Assembly: GCA_937957685.1 (NCBI GenBank)
Contig: CALGAO010000085.1
Span: 1 to 64,000, forward strand
From: an uncultured Paenibacillaceae bacterium
GTDB lineage: Bacteria; Bacillota; Bacilli; Paenibacillales; DA-C8
Direction: 5' to 3'
Length of the DNA: 64,000 nucleotides
Shown piece after piece: positions 9,434 to 17,601 of this stretch; position 1 is the first letter of the stretch; each line of letters starts with the position of its first letter. A program made the translations under genes and the position numbers. The notes below the pieces were generated by a model. The model was not told the DNA's origin. It did no database searches and saw only the letters and a list, made by a program, of their open reading frames with translations.

Positions 9434-9442
9434 ATTATACCA
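9434..9442 (-). promoter_or_regulatory. Extended -10 promoter for the kinase/regulator pair
   Basis: The minus strand carries TGG-TATAAT in the 121-base gap between the substrate-binding protein and the kinase. This suggests the two-component genes have their own start, separate from the importer. A weak TTAAGC lies about where a -35 could be. Confidence 0.5.
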
Positions 9443-9454
9443 CGAATACAGGGC

Positions 9455-10897
9455 TTAACTGTTGTTTTTGATGATATCGTCCACCCGTTTCTTCATTGCT
9501 TCCAGCGTATCGTCGATGCTCTGGGCGCCGAGGATCATTTTCTCATATTCGTCGTTGATCGCCTGATAGACCTCAGCCTGATAGGATACCGGCGGGATCA
9601 GCTTCGAGGATCTGGCGTTGGCGAGCGTGTAGATGAGCGAAGCGCGATCCACCTTCTCCGGAGTCAGCGTGCCGCTCAGGATCGTATCGACGATCGACTC
9701 GAGCTGATCGTCGGGAACGCCGTTCCAGGACGGAATGTTCTTGCCCTGTACGACCTGGCCCTCCGTCGTGTACCAGCGGATGAAGGTGTAGGCTTCTTCC
9801 TTATGCTGCGATTTGGCCGCAACCGCCATGTAGTCCGTGGTAACCGGGGCGTATCCGCCGTCGGAGAGCTGATTCTTCGGATAGGGAGCAACCGCCACCT
9901 CGAACTCCAGCGGGAACTGTTCGGTGCCGCCCAGCTCGGTGTTCATCCAGCTGCCGATCACGATCATGCTGGCCGATTGATTGAAGAATTGCGAGCGGTA
10001 ATGCAGCTTCTGCGACAGCATATCCGCGTACGGCGTGGAGGAGCCGTCCACCTTCTCCATCTGATAGCGAATCTCCAGCGTTCTCCGGAACATCGGGTCG
10101 TCCAGGTTGGACGTGCCGTCTTCCTTGATAAATTCCGTATTCTCCGCCTTGCTCGCCAGCGCCAGCTTCATGTACTCCATCCAGCCGCCGTTCTGCGGGC
10201 CGTGGAAGTAGGTGCCATAACGCTTCGAGGCCCCTTCTCCGGTCGTCAGCTGCTTGGCGTAGGCCATGAAGTCATCCCATGTCCAGTCCTTCGGCACTTC
10301 CAGGCCAGCCTCGTTCAGATGCGTCTTGTTGAGCAGCACATACCATGGATTGAATTTGCCCGGGAGCGCGTAATATTTGCCGTCGAACAGCGTGTTCACC
10401 TTGTACTCTTCTTCCACCTTGTAGCCGTCCCTGGCGATGAACTCATCCAGCGGCGCCACCATGCCCAGGCTGACGCGCTGCGCATAGCTGGCGGCATCGG
10501 TGAACATGAGCACATCGAGCTGCTCGCCGGAAGCCGCGGCCAGGTCCAGCTTCTGCGTCGCCTCTTGCGAATCCCCTTTCTCGCTCAGGATGACGAGATC
10601 GATCTTGATGTTCGGATATTTTTCCTCGAAGGCCGCCAGCGTCTGGGACCAGTTGTAGTTCGCTTCCGTGCCGTGCGTGTGGAACTTGATCGTGACGACC
10701 TCATCCTTGGCAGTATTGGAGCCCCCCGATTGCGGATTGCTCGAAGTGCCTCCGGAAGCGTTGTTGTTCGACGAGCTTCCCTGCTGCGATGACTGGTTGT
10801 TCTGATTTTGCGATCCGCCGCTGCCGCCGGAGCATGCGACCAGGACGCCCAGACATAATGCGATCACGATGAAGATGATGCCAAGTTTTCTTCTCAC
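9455..10897 (-). CDS. Sugar ABC transporter substrate-binding lipoprotein
   Basis: Extracytoplasmic solute-binding protein of the CUT1 (oligosaccharide) importer class, about 480 residues. A short basic N-terminus, a hydrophobic stretch and the lipobox LVAC give a lipid-anchored Cys at residue 22. A Ser/Asn/Gly-rich linker of about 45 residues follows, then the binding domain starting at VVTIKFHTHG. The frame extends 30 codons further upstream, but only the GTG at 10897 has a strong GGGAGGGG eight bases ahead and puts the signal peptide at the N-terminus. It lies downstream of its two permease genes behind a 312-base gap with its own regulatory element. No ATPase gene is nearby; CUT1 importers often share one ATPase encoded elsewhere. 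Confidence 0.88.
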   Translation of the reverse strand: MRRKLGIIFIVIALCLGVLVACSGGSGGSQNQNNQSSQQGSSSNNNASGGTSSNPQSGGSNTAKDEVVTIKFHTHGTEANYNWSQTLAAFEEKYPNIKIDLVILSEKGDSQEATQKLDLAAASGEQLDVLMFTDAASYAQRVSLGMVAPLDEFIARDGYKVEEEYKVNTLFDGKYYALPGKFNPWYVLLNKTHLNEAGLEVPKDWTWDDFMAYAKQLTTGEGASKRYGTYFHGPQNGGWMEYMKLALASKAENTEFIKEDGTSNLDDPMFRRTLEIRYQMEKVDGSSTPYADMLSQKLHYRSQFFNQSASMIVIGSWMNTELGGTEQFPLEFEVAVAPYPKNQLSDGGYAPVTTDYMAVAAKSQHKEEAYTFIRWYTTEGQVVQGKNIPSWNGVPDDQLESIVDTILSGTLTPEKVDRASLIYTLANARSSKLIPPVSYQAEVYQAINDEYEKMILGAQSIDDTLEAMKKRVDDIIKNNS

Positions 10898-11209
10898 TGG
10901 ATACCCCTCCCATAGTGAAATGTTTGATAATGCCATATCATCCTTTAAATGCAAATTCATTGTAACAACTCGTATACAACCGCACATGAGCGAAATTTTA
11001 CCTGCTCAGAAATATTTTTACTTCCACATCTCAAGGCCATGTCCTGCCGATCTGTCCCTCGGGACCGCGGGATGCGATGCCTGGGAGCGTCCCGATCCGG
11101 TGCCGCCGCAAGGCGAGGGGCGATGGGGATCTGTCCCTCTAGCCGCTGGCAACAATGTTTCGCATGCATCTCAATCTGACATCTCCGCCAGGAAATGAGA
11201 ACGGTCGAT
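10898..11209 (-). other. Non-coding gap upstream of the substrate-binding protein gene
   Basis: This 312-base gap holds no convincing gene. It contains a 15-bp element at 11009-11023 shared exactly with the permease operon leader. It also has a related AGGTAAAATTTC half-site about 17 bases downstream, and a 12-bp direct repeat GATCTGTCCCTC (plus strand, 11049-11060 and 11128-11139) inside a GC-rich hairpin-prone tract. A promoter is expected between 10900 and 11000, but I cannot place one with confidence. Confidence 0.5.
11009..11023 (-). promoter_or_regulatory. Putative operator, copy 2 (upstream of the binding protein)
   Basis: The minus strand reads AAGTAAAAATATTTC, identical to the element at 13265-13279. 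It lies 112 bases before the GTG of the binding protein, in the same orientation to its gene as copy 1. Activator binding is inferred; the obvious candidate is the YesN-like regulator. Confidence 0.45.
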
Positions 11210-12067
11210 CTATCCCTTGACGCCGCCGATCGCGATGCCTTCAATGACGCTCTTCTGGCCGATCACGAAGATGATCAGCAGGGGCACGATGGCGGACACC
11301 GCAGCGGCCATGATCAGGGAGTAGAATTCGCCGTTCAGCGAGGTGAACTTCTGCATGGCCAGCTGGATCGTGAACAACGGGTCGCTTCGCAGGAAGATAA
11401 ACGGATTCAGATAATCATTCCACGTCCAGATGAAACGCAGGATCGCGTAGGTGGCGATCGCGGGCTTCACCAGCGGCGCGGCGATCTGCCAGAAGATCCG
11501 GAAGTGTCCGGCGCCGTCGATCTTGGCGGATTCGATGTACTCATGATGCACGCCCATGAAGAACTGCCTGAGCATGAACGTGCCCAGCACGCTGAAGCTG
11601 CCGAGGAAGATGAGCCCGATGTGGCTGTCGAACAGGCCGATCGACCGGTACAGGATGAACTGCGGCACGAGGATCGCCTGCTGCGGCACCATGAACGTTG
11701 CCAGCACCACCAGGAACAACCATCGCCCCGCGCGAAAGCGAATCTTCGAGAAGCCGTACGCCGCCATGCTGCTGACGAGCACCGACAGCAGCATCGTGCC
11801 GATGGACACCTTGATCGAGTTCCAGTAGTAGATGTAGAAGGGATGGCTCCCGAACCATACTTCCTTGTAGTTGTTCAAGGCATTCCAGCGCTTCGGGATC
11901 CATTCGATCGGATATTTGAACACATCCGCCTCAATCTTGAAGGAGGATGACAGCATCCACAGGAAGGGCAGCATGAAGATGACGCCGCATGCTGCCAGGA
12001 CGACGGTCGCGATGATCCTTCCCCATGGATACCTGGCTATCTGTTTGATCATGGTCTTCGCCTCCAA
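11210..12067 (-). CDS. Sugar ABC transporter permease (MalG-like)
   Basis: Inner permease subunit of 285 residues with about six membrane helices, the first at about 15-38. The EAA loop contacting the ATPase reads YIESAKIDGAGHFRIFWQIAAPLVKPAIA, with the conserved EAxxxDGA core near residue 185. The C-terminal VKG is typical of MalG-type proteins. It follows the MalF-like permease after 191 bases. With that protein and the lipoprotein it forms a CUT1 importer; substrate likely an oligosaccharide, possibly linked to the dehydrogenase operon or the GH43-like enzyme elsewhere in the window. Confidence 0.88.
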   Translation of the reverse strand: MEAKTMIKQIARYPWGRIIATVVLAACGVIFMLPFLWMLSSSFKIEADVFKYPIEWIPKRWNALNNYKEVWFGSHPFYIYYWNSIKVSIGTMLLSVLVSSMAAYGFSKIRFRAGRWLFLVVLATFMVPQQAILVPQFILYRSIGLFDSHIGLIFLGSFSVLGTFMLRQFFMGVHHEYIESAKIDGAGHFRIFWQIAAPLVKPAIATYAILRFIWTWNDYLNPFIFLRSDPLFTIQLAMQKFTSLNGEFYSLIMAAAVSAIVPLLIIFVIGQKSVIEGIAIGGVKG

Positions 12068-12258
12068 TCAGCAACTCACTGCATGCCAGTTGCCCGCCAG
12101 CCTGTGCCGGTGATGCCTGACGCAGCCTGAGCAAGCCCAGCCAGGCATGCATCCGCGGCCTGCCGGATCCGCCTGCTTCAACGGCGGGGGCGCTCCTGCC
12201 AGGCTCCACCTGGCTTGACAGGCGCAACACATGTGTTCCCGCTCTGCCCTGGCCGCTT

Positions 12259-13176
12259 CTAGTAATTCACCCACCTGTTCTGCGTGAACCATTGCAGCAG
12301 GGTGATGAAGAACAGGCAGAGGAACAGGACCAGGGCTATGGCTGAGGCATAGCCGATCTCGAGATTGACGAACGCTTTCTCGTAGATATACCACACCAGC
12401 ATCGTCGTCGACTGGATCGGGCCGCCTTTCGTCAGCACCGCCACCAGATCAAACACCTTGAAGGAATAGATGATTCCCGTGATCAGCAGGAAGAATGTGG
12501 TCGGCGTAAGGAGCGGCCACGTGATGCGCGTGAATTTGACCCATCCGCTTGCTCCGTCTATCTCTGCCGCTTCGTACATTTCGCGCGGGATTGATTGCAA
12601 GCCGGCGATATAGACGATCATGTTGAAACCGATCGAGATCCAGATCGAGATCATCATCAGCGAGGGGAGGGCGTAATCCGGGTCAGCGATCCACTGCGGA
12701 GGATCGGCGATGCCGATCAATCTGAGCACATGGTTGACCGGACCCAGCGACGGATGGAACAGCACTTGCCACACCACGGCCACAGCCACCACGCTGGAGA
12801 TATAAGGCATGAAGAAGACCACCTTGAACAGGCTTTTCAGATAGGCGAGGTTGTTGATGAGCACGGCCAGCGCCAGAGAGATCATCATATAGATCGGGAC
12901 GGACAAGAGGAAGACGAAATTGTTGATCAGCGAACGTTGAAATTTGGGATCGTCGACAAGTTCCCTGAAGTTCTCCAATCCGACCCAGCGCAAGGCGTCG
13001 ATGCCGGCGATAAACTTCCAGTCTGCGAAGCTGAGCAGGAATGTGGCGACGATCGGAATGAGCGTCAGCACGGTCGTGCCGATCAGCATCGGCGCGACAA
13101 ACAGCCAGCCAGCGGCATCTTCCCGCCTCTGCAGTGATCGCATGCTTCCGCCCTTCACACGGATATTGGCACTCAT
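12259..13176 (-). CDS. Sugar ABC transporter permease (MalF-like)
   Basis: A 305-residue permease with about six membrane helices. The EAA loop reads MYEAAEIDGASGWVKF near residue 205, followed by the family-typical ITWPLLTPTTFF. The N-terminus (QRREDAAGWLFVAPML) is the usual cytosolic lead into TM1. AGGAGG lies ten bases before the ATG. It is the first gene of the permease pair. Its leader contains an intrinsic terminator and a 15-bp element shared with the binding-protein gene. Confidence 0.88.
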   Translation of the reverse strand: MSANIRVKGGSMRSLQRREDAAGWLFVAPMLIGTTVLTLIPIVATFLLSFADWKFIAGIDALRWVGLENFRELVDDPKFQRSLINNFVFLLSVPIYMMISLALAVLINNLAYLKSLFKVVFFMPYISSVVAVAVVWQVLFHPSLGPVNHVLRLIGIADPPQWIADPDYALPSLMMISIWISIGFNMIVYIAGLQSIPREMYEAAEIDGASGWVKFTRITWPLLTPTTFFLLITGIIYSFKVFDLVAVLTKGGPIQSTTMLVWYIYEKAFVNLEIGYASAIALVLFLCLFFITLLQWFTQNRWVNY

Positions 13177-13218
13177 CGGACTGAAACCTCCTGACTCGTT
13201 CCTGGATGTTCTAAGTAT

Positions 13219-13253
13219 AAAAAAAAATACCGCCCATTCCTTAACGGTATTTT
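13219..13253 (-). terminator. Intrinsic terminator in the permease operon leader
   Basis: On the minus strand, AAAATACCG and CGGTATTTT pair perfectly (9 bp) around a 12-base loop and run into nine T residues. It points at the MalF-like gene, 43 bases before its ATG. No minus-strand gene ends here, because the neighbour beyond it is divergent. It therefore looks like a leader attenuator or the end of an unannotated small RNA. Confidence 0.8.
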
Positions 13254-13264
13254 GATCAGTATGG

Positions 13265-13279
13265 GAAATATTTTTACTT
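13265..13279 (-). promoter_or_regulatory. Putative operator, copy 1 (upstream of the permeases)
   Basis: AAGTAAAAATATTTC on the minus strand, 90 bases before the MalF-like start and just upstream of the leader terminator. It is identical to the copy at 11009-11023. Likely a regulator site for coordinated expression of the importer; this is inference from exact conservation and position. Confidence 0.45.
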
Positions 13280-13530
13280 TATGAAAATGCAGGTCGTCCC
13301 CAGCGCGCCTCTTTCATCCCGGAACGGCTGAGTGACATTTCCCGGCTCTCTCGCCAGACTTCCGCCCAGGATTTTTCTTGGCAACCTTACCCGACCGCGC
13401 TATATTTGAAAAAGACGACAAAAAACCGCTTCCACCTGCATAATCCCATATGAAACGGAAGCGTCTGACGCAACATCAGTCGAACAGCGTCAAACGCCGT
13501 CGAACCCAACTTATGTACAGGAGTGACATC

Positions 13531-14289
13531 ATGGACCTGGCAAGTATAACGGGTTGGCAATTCGCCGCCCTGTTCCTGACCGCCATGCTGACCGGGTTCT
13601 CCAAGACGGGGCTCCCCGCAGCAGGCATACTCGGCGTGACGATCATGGCCTCATCCTTTGCCGCCAAGCAATCGGTCGGTCTCATCCTGCCGATGCTGAT
13701 CATCGCCGACATCGTCGCTGTCACCTATTACCGCAGGCAGGTCGTCTGGAGGCATCTGATCACGCTGATCCCATGGGTGCTCGTCGGCGTCGTTGCCGGT
13801 TATTATCTGATGCGCATCATCGCCGACAACGAGCTGAAGCTGATGATCGGCATCATCGTCCTCGTGCTGGTCATCGTACATATCTATCGCGAGCACAGCG
13901 GCAAGCTGGAGCAGCCCTCCACCAGCATCTGGTTCAGCGCCATACTCGGCATTCTCGCCGGCTTCACGACGATGGTCGGCAATGCGGCTGGCGGGGTGAT
14001 GGCCATCTATCTGCTGTCGAGGAAGCTGCCCAAGGAGCAGTTCATCGGCACCGGCGCATGGTTCTATCTTTTCGTCAATGTCTTCAAGATCCCGTTCAAC
14101 ATCGATCTCGGGATCATTTCCTGGGATACGCTGTTGGTCAATTCCATGACGATCCCGGTCATCCTGCTCGGCACCTGGATCGGCATCAAGCTCGTGCCGA
14201 AGCTGAGCCAGAAGCAATTCCAGACGATCATCCTGGCGCTGTCAGCGATCGGCGCCGTGCAGCTCATCGCAAGCTCGTTGCTCGCATAG
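13531..14289 (+). CDS. TauE/SafE family membrane permease
   Basis: A 252-residue integral membrane protein with about seven to eight hydrophobic segments. It has the family's duplicated glycine/proline pattern (FSKTGLPAAGILGV near residue 28, FTTMVGNAAGGVMAIYLL near 150). Members export or import sulfite, sulfoacetate or other small anions. The frame is open 27 codons further upstream, but AGGAGTGACATC before the ATG at 13531 decides the start. It is divergent from the sugar importer and convergent with the aldolase gene. Substrate not predictable. Confidence 0.85.
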   Translation: MDLASITGWQFAALFLTAMLTGFSKTGLPAAGILGVTIMASSFAAKQSVGLILPMLIIADIVAVTYYRRQVVWRHLITLIPWVLVGVVAGYYLMRIIADNELKLMIGIIVLVLVIVHIYREHSGKLEQPSTSIWFSAILGILAGFTTMVGNAAGGVMAIYLLSRKLPKEQFIGTGAWFYLFVNVFKIPFNIDLGIISWDTLLVNSMTIPVILLGTWIGIKLVPKLSQKQFQTIILALSAIGAVQLIASSLLA

Positions 14290-14415
14290 CCTGGCAATGT
14301 CCCAACAACCGCTCAGGCCGAAGTAAACATTTGAACTTCATTCGTCCATACGATGGCGAACAGGGCTGATTCTTTGCCGAATCTTCGGCCTCTCCGCCTT
14401 CAGCAGGCCGTTATG

Positions 14416-14455
14416 GCGAAGTGGACGGGACCGCATGGGTTCCCGTCCACTTCGC
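14416..14455. repeat. Long perfect hairpin in a convergent gap
   Basis: GCGAAGTGGACGGGA and its exact complement form a 15-bp stem around ten bases, four bases before the aldolase stop. It has no T tract. It resembles the terminator stem at 43177-43210 (both AGTGGACGG ... CCCGTCCACT), so it may be a dispersed palindromic element serving as a bidirectional transcript end for tauE and the aldolase. Confidence 0.7.
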
Positions 14456-14458
14456 AAG

Positions 14459-15103
14459 TCAGGGACTTTGGGACAGCCCCTTCCTGACTTTATCCACATA
14501 GGCTGCGGCACGGCTCCGGATCGCGTCGAAACTTCCTTCGGCGATCAGTCGCTTGTCTGCCAATTGGCTCCCCACACCAACCGCTGCGGCGCCGGCCGCG
14601 AAATATTGATCCACATTGTCCAGGGTGACACCGCCCGTGGGAACCATCGGAATATGGCGAAGCGGACCCTGCAGCTCCCGGATGTAGGCGAGTCCGAGCG
14701 AGGCGGCGGGGAAGATCTTCACCGCTGTGGCCCCGCAGTTCCAGGCGCGCACGATCTCCGTCGGCGTGAGCGCACCGGGGAATACCCCCAGCCCGCGCTC
14801 AAGCGCATAAGCGATCACCGATTCGTCAAGATGCGGGCAGACGAAATATTCGGCGCCGGCTGCAGCCGCCTTCTCCGCATCCGCCAGGCTCATCACCGTC
14901 CCCGCGCCGATGCGCAGCCTTCCGTCATACCGTGCCCGCCACTTTTCGATCATCGCCGGAGCGCCTTCCGTATTCATCGTCACTTCCACGAAGCGAATGC
15001 CGCCCCCCTGCAATGCCTCCACCGTCCGATCAGCGGCTTCTCCCACTATATCCCGCAGGATGGCGATCAGCGGCACCTCCCTGAGTTCATCCAATGTAAC
15101 CAT
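14459..15103 (-). CDS. eda: KHG/KDPG aldolase (Entner-Doudoroff aldolase)
   Basis: Cleaves 2-keto-3-deoxy-6-phosphogluconate, or 4-hydroxy-2-oxoglutarate, to pyruvate plus an aldehyde. The 214-residue class I aldolase has the Schiff-base Lys in TAVKIFPAAS, the catalytic Glu in RFVEVTMNTE, and the phosphate-binding VPTGGVTLDN and AVGVGSQL loops. The frame extends 11 codons further, but GGGGGAG just before the ATG at 15103 supports the shorter start. It sits apart from a kduD- or kdgK-like operon, so the source of its substrate (sugar acids, uronates) is inferred from the surrounding carbohydrate genes. Confidence 0.9.
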   Translation of the reverse strand: MVTLDELREVPLIAILRDIVGEAADRTVEALQGGGIRFVEVTMNTEGAPAMIEKWRARYDGRLRIGAGTVMSLADAEKAAAAGAEYFVCPHLDESVIAYALERGLGVFPGALTPTEIVRAWNCGATAVKIFPAASLGLAYIRELQGPLRHIPMVPTGGVTLDNVDQYFAAGAAAVGVGSQLADKRLIAEGSFDAIRSRAAAYVDKVRKGLSQSP

Positions 15104-15173
15104 AATCTCCCCCGCAACCACAATTGAGTTCCCCACATCTCGTGAAGGGTTCCGTACCTTCTGTGCTTCTCCT

Positions 15174-17519
15174 TCATCCCGCGATCAGAGGCTCCAGCAA
15201 TCCGGGCTTGCCTTGCTGATACATCACCGCAAGATCATGCATCGCCCGGGTGAATGCCGTATACAACAGCTTGCGGTCGGATTCCCGATACTGCGAAGCG
15301 TCCCAGATCAGGACCGCATCGAACTCGATGCCCTTGGCCAGATAGGCTGGCAGGACCGAGATGCCCTCCTCCAGCTGTCCGCTCTCCGTGGTCACAAGGT
15401 GAACCTCCAGCCCGCGCTCCTGCAGCAGCTCGCTGACCTCACCGGCTTCCCTTGCCGTATAGGTCAGGATGCCGATGTTCCTGCGGCCCGCTCCGGACAC
15501 CCGGGACAGCCACCCGGCAGCCTTCCCGGCCGCATCCTGGACCCCGTCCACCGCGATCCAGTCCGGCTCCTCGCCATCTCTGCTGAACGGCTCCACCTCG
15601 GCAGCGGATGGAAGCAGGCGCTTCGCGCATTCCACGATCTGCCTGGTCGAACGATAGCTGCGCAGCAGCCTGATCGTCGCCACCTCCTCCTCGCCAGCTC
15701 CGAACAACGCGGCCAGCTCGACGAAGCCGTTCAGCTCCGCCGTCTGCATGTAGATCGCCTGGTTCAGGTCGCCCAGCACCGTCACTCGGGCGCGCGGAAA
15801 CAGCCTGCGCAGAACGGCAAACTGGAATGGCGAATAGTCCTGCGCCTCGTCGACGAGCACATGGCGCACCGTGTTGTCGTTGTCCGAGAACCCGTCGATC
15901 GATTCCTTGAGATACAGAAGCGGCGTCGCGTCCTCGTAAGGCAGGATCCCCTGCTCCACAGCCGCTGCGAACAGCTCATCGAATCGCTCCCAGCCTGGCG
16001 GCATCTGTCCTCCGGACAGGTCGCCCATCAGCCCGGCATCCTGGAACAGGCGGCGATAGGTGGCCAGATAGTCGATGTACAGCCCGTGCTTCAGCCTCTT
16101 GTACAGCGGAGCAAACTGCTCCTCCACCACCATCTTGCGCAGCAGGGCCTGCTCCTTGCGGCTGTCATCGAAGGTATCGCCCTTGAATCTGCCCGCCTCC
16201 CGCAGCTTCTCATAGGCGATCCTGTACGCCTCCTCATCAAGCAGATCGATCGCTGCGGACACCCACCTCTTCTTCCGTTCTTCCTTCTCCAGCTCCTCCA
16301 GCAGCATATGAACCCGCTTCTTCCAGCAGGCGATCCGATCATTCAGCCTGTAGCGCATCAGCTGCTCGTCATAGAACAGTTCCGCAAGCCGTTCGCCCGA
16401 TACCAGGATACGGCCGCGGAAACGGATATCCCGGAACCTCAGACCCTCCGTCGCCAGACGCTCCGTATAGCGATTGATCACCGCGAAGAAATCGGGTGAG
16501 GCCTTGTATCGTATCGCCTCGACCCTCGCATCATGCGTCCCGGAGCCTCGTTCGGCAAGCACATATTCCGTCTGCCGGTAGAGGTCCTCGATGTCCAGCC
16601 TGAACAGGCGCAGCCTGCGCTGCAGATACTCCTGAAAAGTCGACTGGCGCATGTTCGTCTCGCCCAGCTCCGGCAGGACGTGGCTGATATAGCTGTTGAA
16701 CAGCGGGTTCGGCGAGAACAGCACGATCTGGTCAGCGGCGAGCGTCCCGCGGTAACGGTACAGCAGGTACGCCACCCGCTGCAGGGCAGCGGAAGTCTTG
16801 CCGCTGCCGGCGGCGCCCTGCACGATCAGCAGGCGATGCCGCTCATCGCGGATGATCCGGTTCTGCTCGCGCTGAATCGTCGCCACGATGCTCTTCATCT
16901 GCGTGCTGGCGCTCTGCGAGAGCACCTCCTGCAGCATGGCGTCGCCTATCGTCACATCGGTGTCGAACATGTGCTGCAGCTGACCGTTTCGGATCACGAA
17001 TTGACGCTTGAGCGTCATCTCTCCGGATATGTATCCGACCGGCGTTTCATATCCCGCTCTGCCGGGCGAATGATCGTAGAACAGACTGGACACAGGTGCG
17101 CGCCAGTCATGGATCAGGAACGTCTCTCCATCCTGATCCAGCAGCGACGCCAGCCCGATGTAGATCGATTCCGCCCGCTCATCCCCATCGGCGCAAAAAT
17201 CCACACGGCCAAAATAAGGCGAATCAGCAAGCCGCGTCAAAGTGACCAGCTGCCTTTCCGCCTCCTGCACATTTCGTTCCCTTTCCGCCAACACGCGCGC
17301 TTCCTGCTGGATGCTGGTGAAGGTCTCGATCCGCTCCGTATCATCCGTCAGGTTCACGGTCACATTGTCCCAGAAGTTGCGCCGCAATTCTTCCTGATCA
17401 AGCTTCCGTTCGCCGACGATCCGCTCCACTTTCGCGAGCTGTTCCTGGATCTTGCGCTCTACCACCTTCAGGCGTTCGATCTCCCGACTCTGCTCCTCCA
17501 GTTGATCAGGTCTGCTCAT
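15174..17519 (-). CDS. helD: HelD-type RNA polymerase-associated helicase
   Basis: UvrD-like SF1 ATPase of about 781 residues. It matches Gram-positive HelD, which removes stalled or inactive RNA polymerase from DNA. The N-terminal 90 residues are a charged coiled coil (EEQSREIERLKVVERKIQEQLAK), the HelD arm that enters the polymerase channel. Walker A is VQGAAGSGKTSAALQR (about 217-232) and Walker B is VLVDEAQDYSPFQ. Motif III is VLGDLNQAI and the arginine motif LLRSYRSTRQI. The GTG nine bases upstream lies inside the Shine-Dalgarno region, so the ATG at 17519 is preferred. Lacking the PcrA-type N-terminus, it is not a repair helicase. Confidence 0.9.
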   Translation of the reverse strand: MSRPDQLEEQSREIERLKVVERKIQEQLAKVERIVGERKLDQEELRRNFWDNVTVNLTDDTERIETFTSIQQEARVLAERERNVQEAERQLVTLTRLADSPYFGRVDFCADGDERAESIYIGLASLLDQDGETFLIHDWRAPVSSLFYDHSPGRAGYETPVGYISGEMTLKRQFVIRNGQLQHMFDTDVTIGDAMLQEVLSQSASTQMKSIVATIQREQNRIIRDERHRLLIVQGAAGSGKTSAALQRVAYLLYRYRGTLAADQIVLFSPNPLFNSYISHVLPELGETNMRQSTFQEYLQRRLRLFRLDIEDLYRQTEYVLAERGSGTHDARVEAIRYKASPDFFAVINRYTERLATEGLRFRDIRFRGRILVSGERLAELFYDEQLMRYRLNDRIACWKKRVHMLLEELEKEERKKRWVSAAIDLLDEEAYRIAYEKLREAGRFKGDTFDDSRKEQALLRKMVVEEQFAPLYKRLKHGLYIDYLATYRRLFQDAGLMGDLSGGQMPPGWERFDELFAAAVEQGILPYEDATPLLYLKESIDGFSDNDNTVRHVLVDEAQDYSPFQFAVLRRLFPRARVTVLGDLNQAIYMQTAELNGFVELAALFGAGEEEVATIRLLRSYRSTRQIVECAKRLLPSAAEVEPFSRDGEEPDWIAVDGVQDAAGKAAGWLSRVSGAGRRNIGILTYTAREAGEVSELLQERGLEVHLVTTESGQLEEGISVLPAYLAKGIEFDAVLIWDASQYRESDRKLLYTAFTRAMHDLAVMYQQGKPGLLEPLIAG

Positions 17520-17574
17520 GCAAGACACTCTCCTTTACGGTCGTTCCTTCTCAAACATATAGCGAAGTTAGAAA

Positions 17575-17601
17575 ATTATCACATCTTGTTGAATATGTCA
17601 A
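17575..17601 (-). promoter_or_regulatory. Candidate helD promoter
   Basis: TTGACA and GATAAT on the minus strand with a 15-base spacer, partly inside the 3' end of the HAD gene and about 60 bases before helD. The -35 is perfect but the spacer is short. Confidence 0.4.

Larger units (their letters stand above)
13177..13530. other. Divergent regulatory gap between the importer and the tauE gene
   Basis: 354 bases with no clear gene. Toward the importer it holds the 15-bp element (13265-13279) and a terminator (13219-13253). Upstream of these are 150 bases of GC-rich, hairpin-prone sequence, including a possible 19-codon minus-strand frame near 13275-13335 that starts MSLSRSG. Toward tauE, a small CGCTTCC/GGAAGCG inverted repeat lies near 13428-13466. 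I could not place a confident promoter on either strand. Confidence 0.5.

Noticed and set aside
5886..10792. Long plus-strand frames opposite the kinase, regulator and binding-protein genes
   Set aside because: Antisense shadows; the minus-strand products have intact catalytic motifs and ribosome sites.
13290..13430. Possible SAM or cobalamin riboswitch in the importer/tauE gap
   Set aside because: Fragments such as TTGGCAACC and CCTGC looked suggestive, but the conserved cores of these riboswitches are missing. Kept only as an unexplained structured leader.
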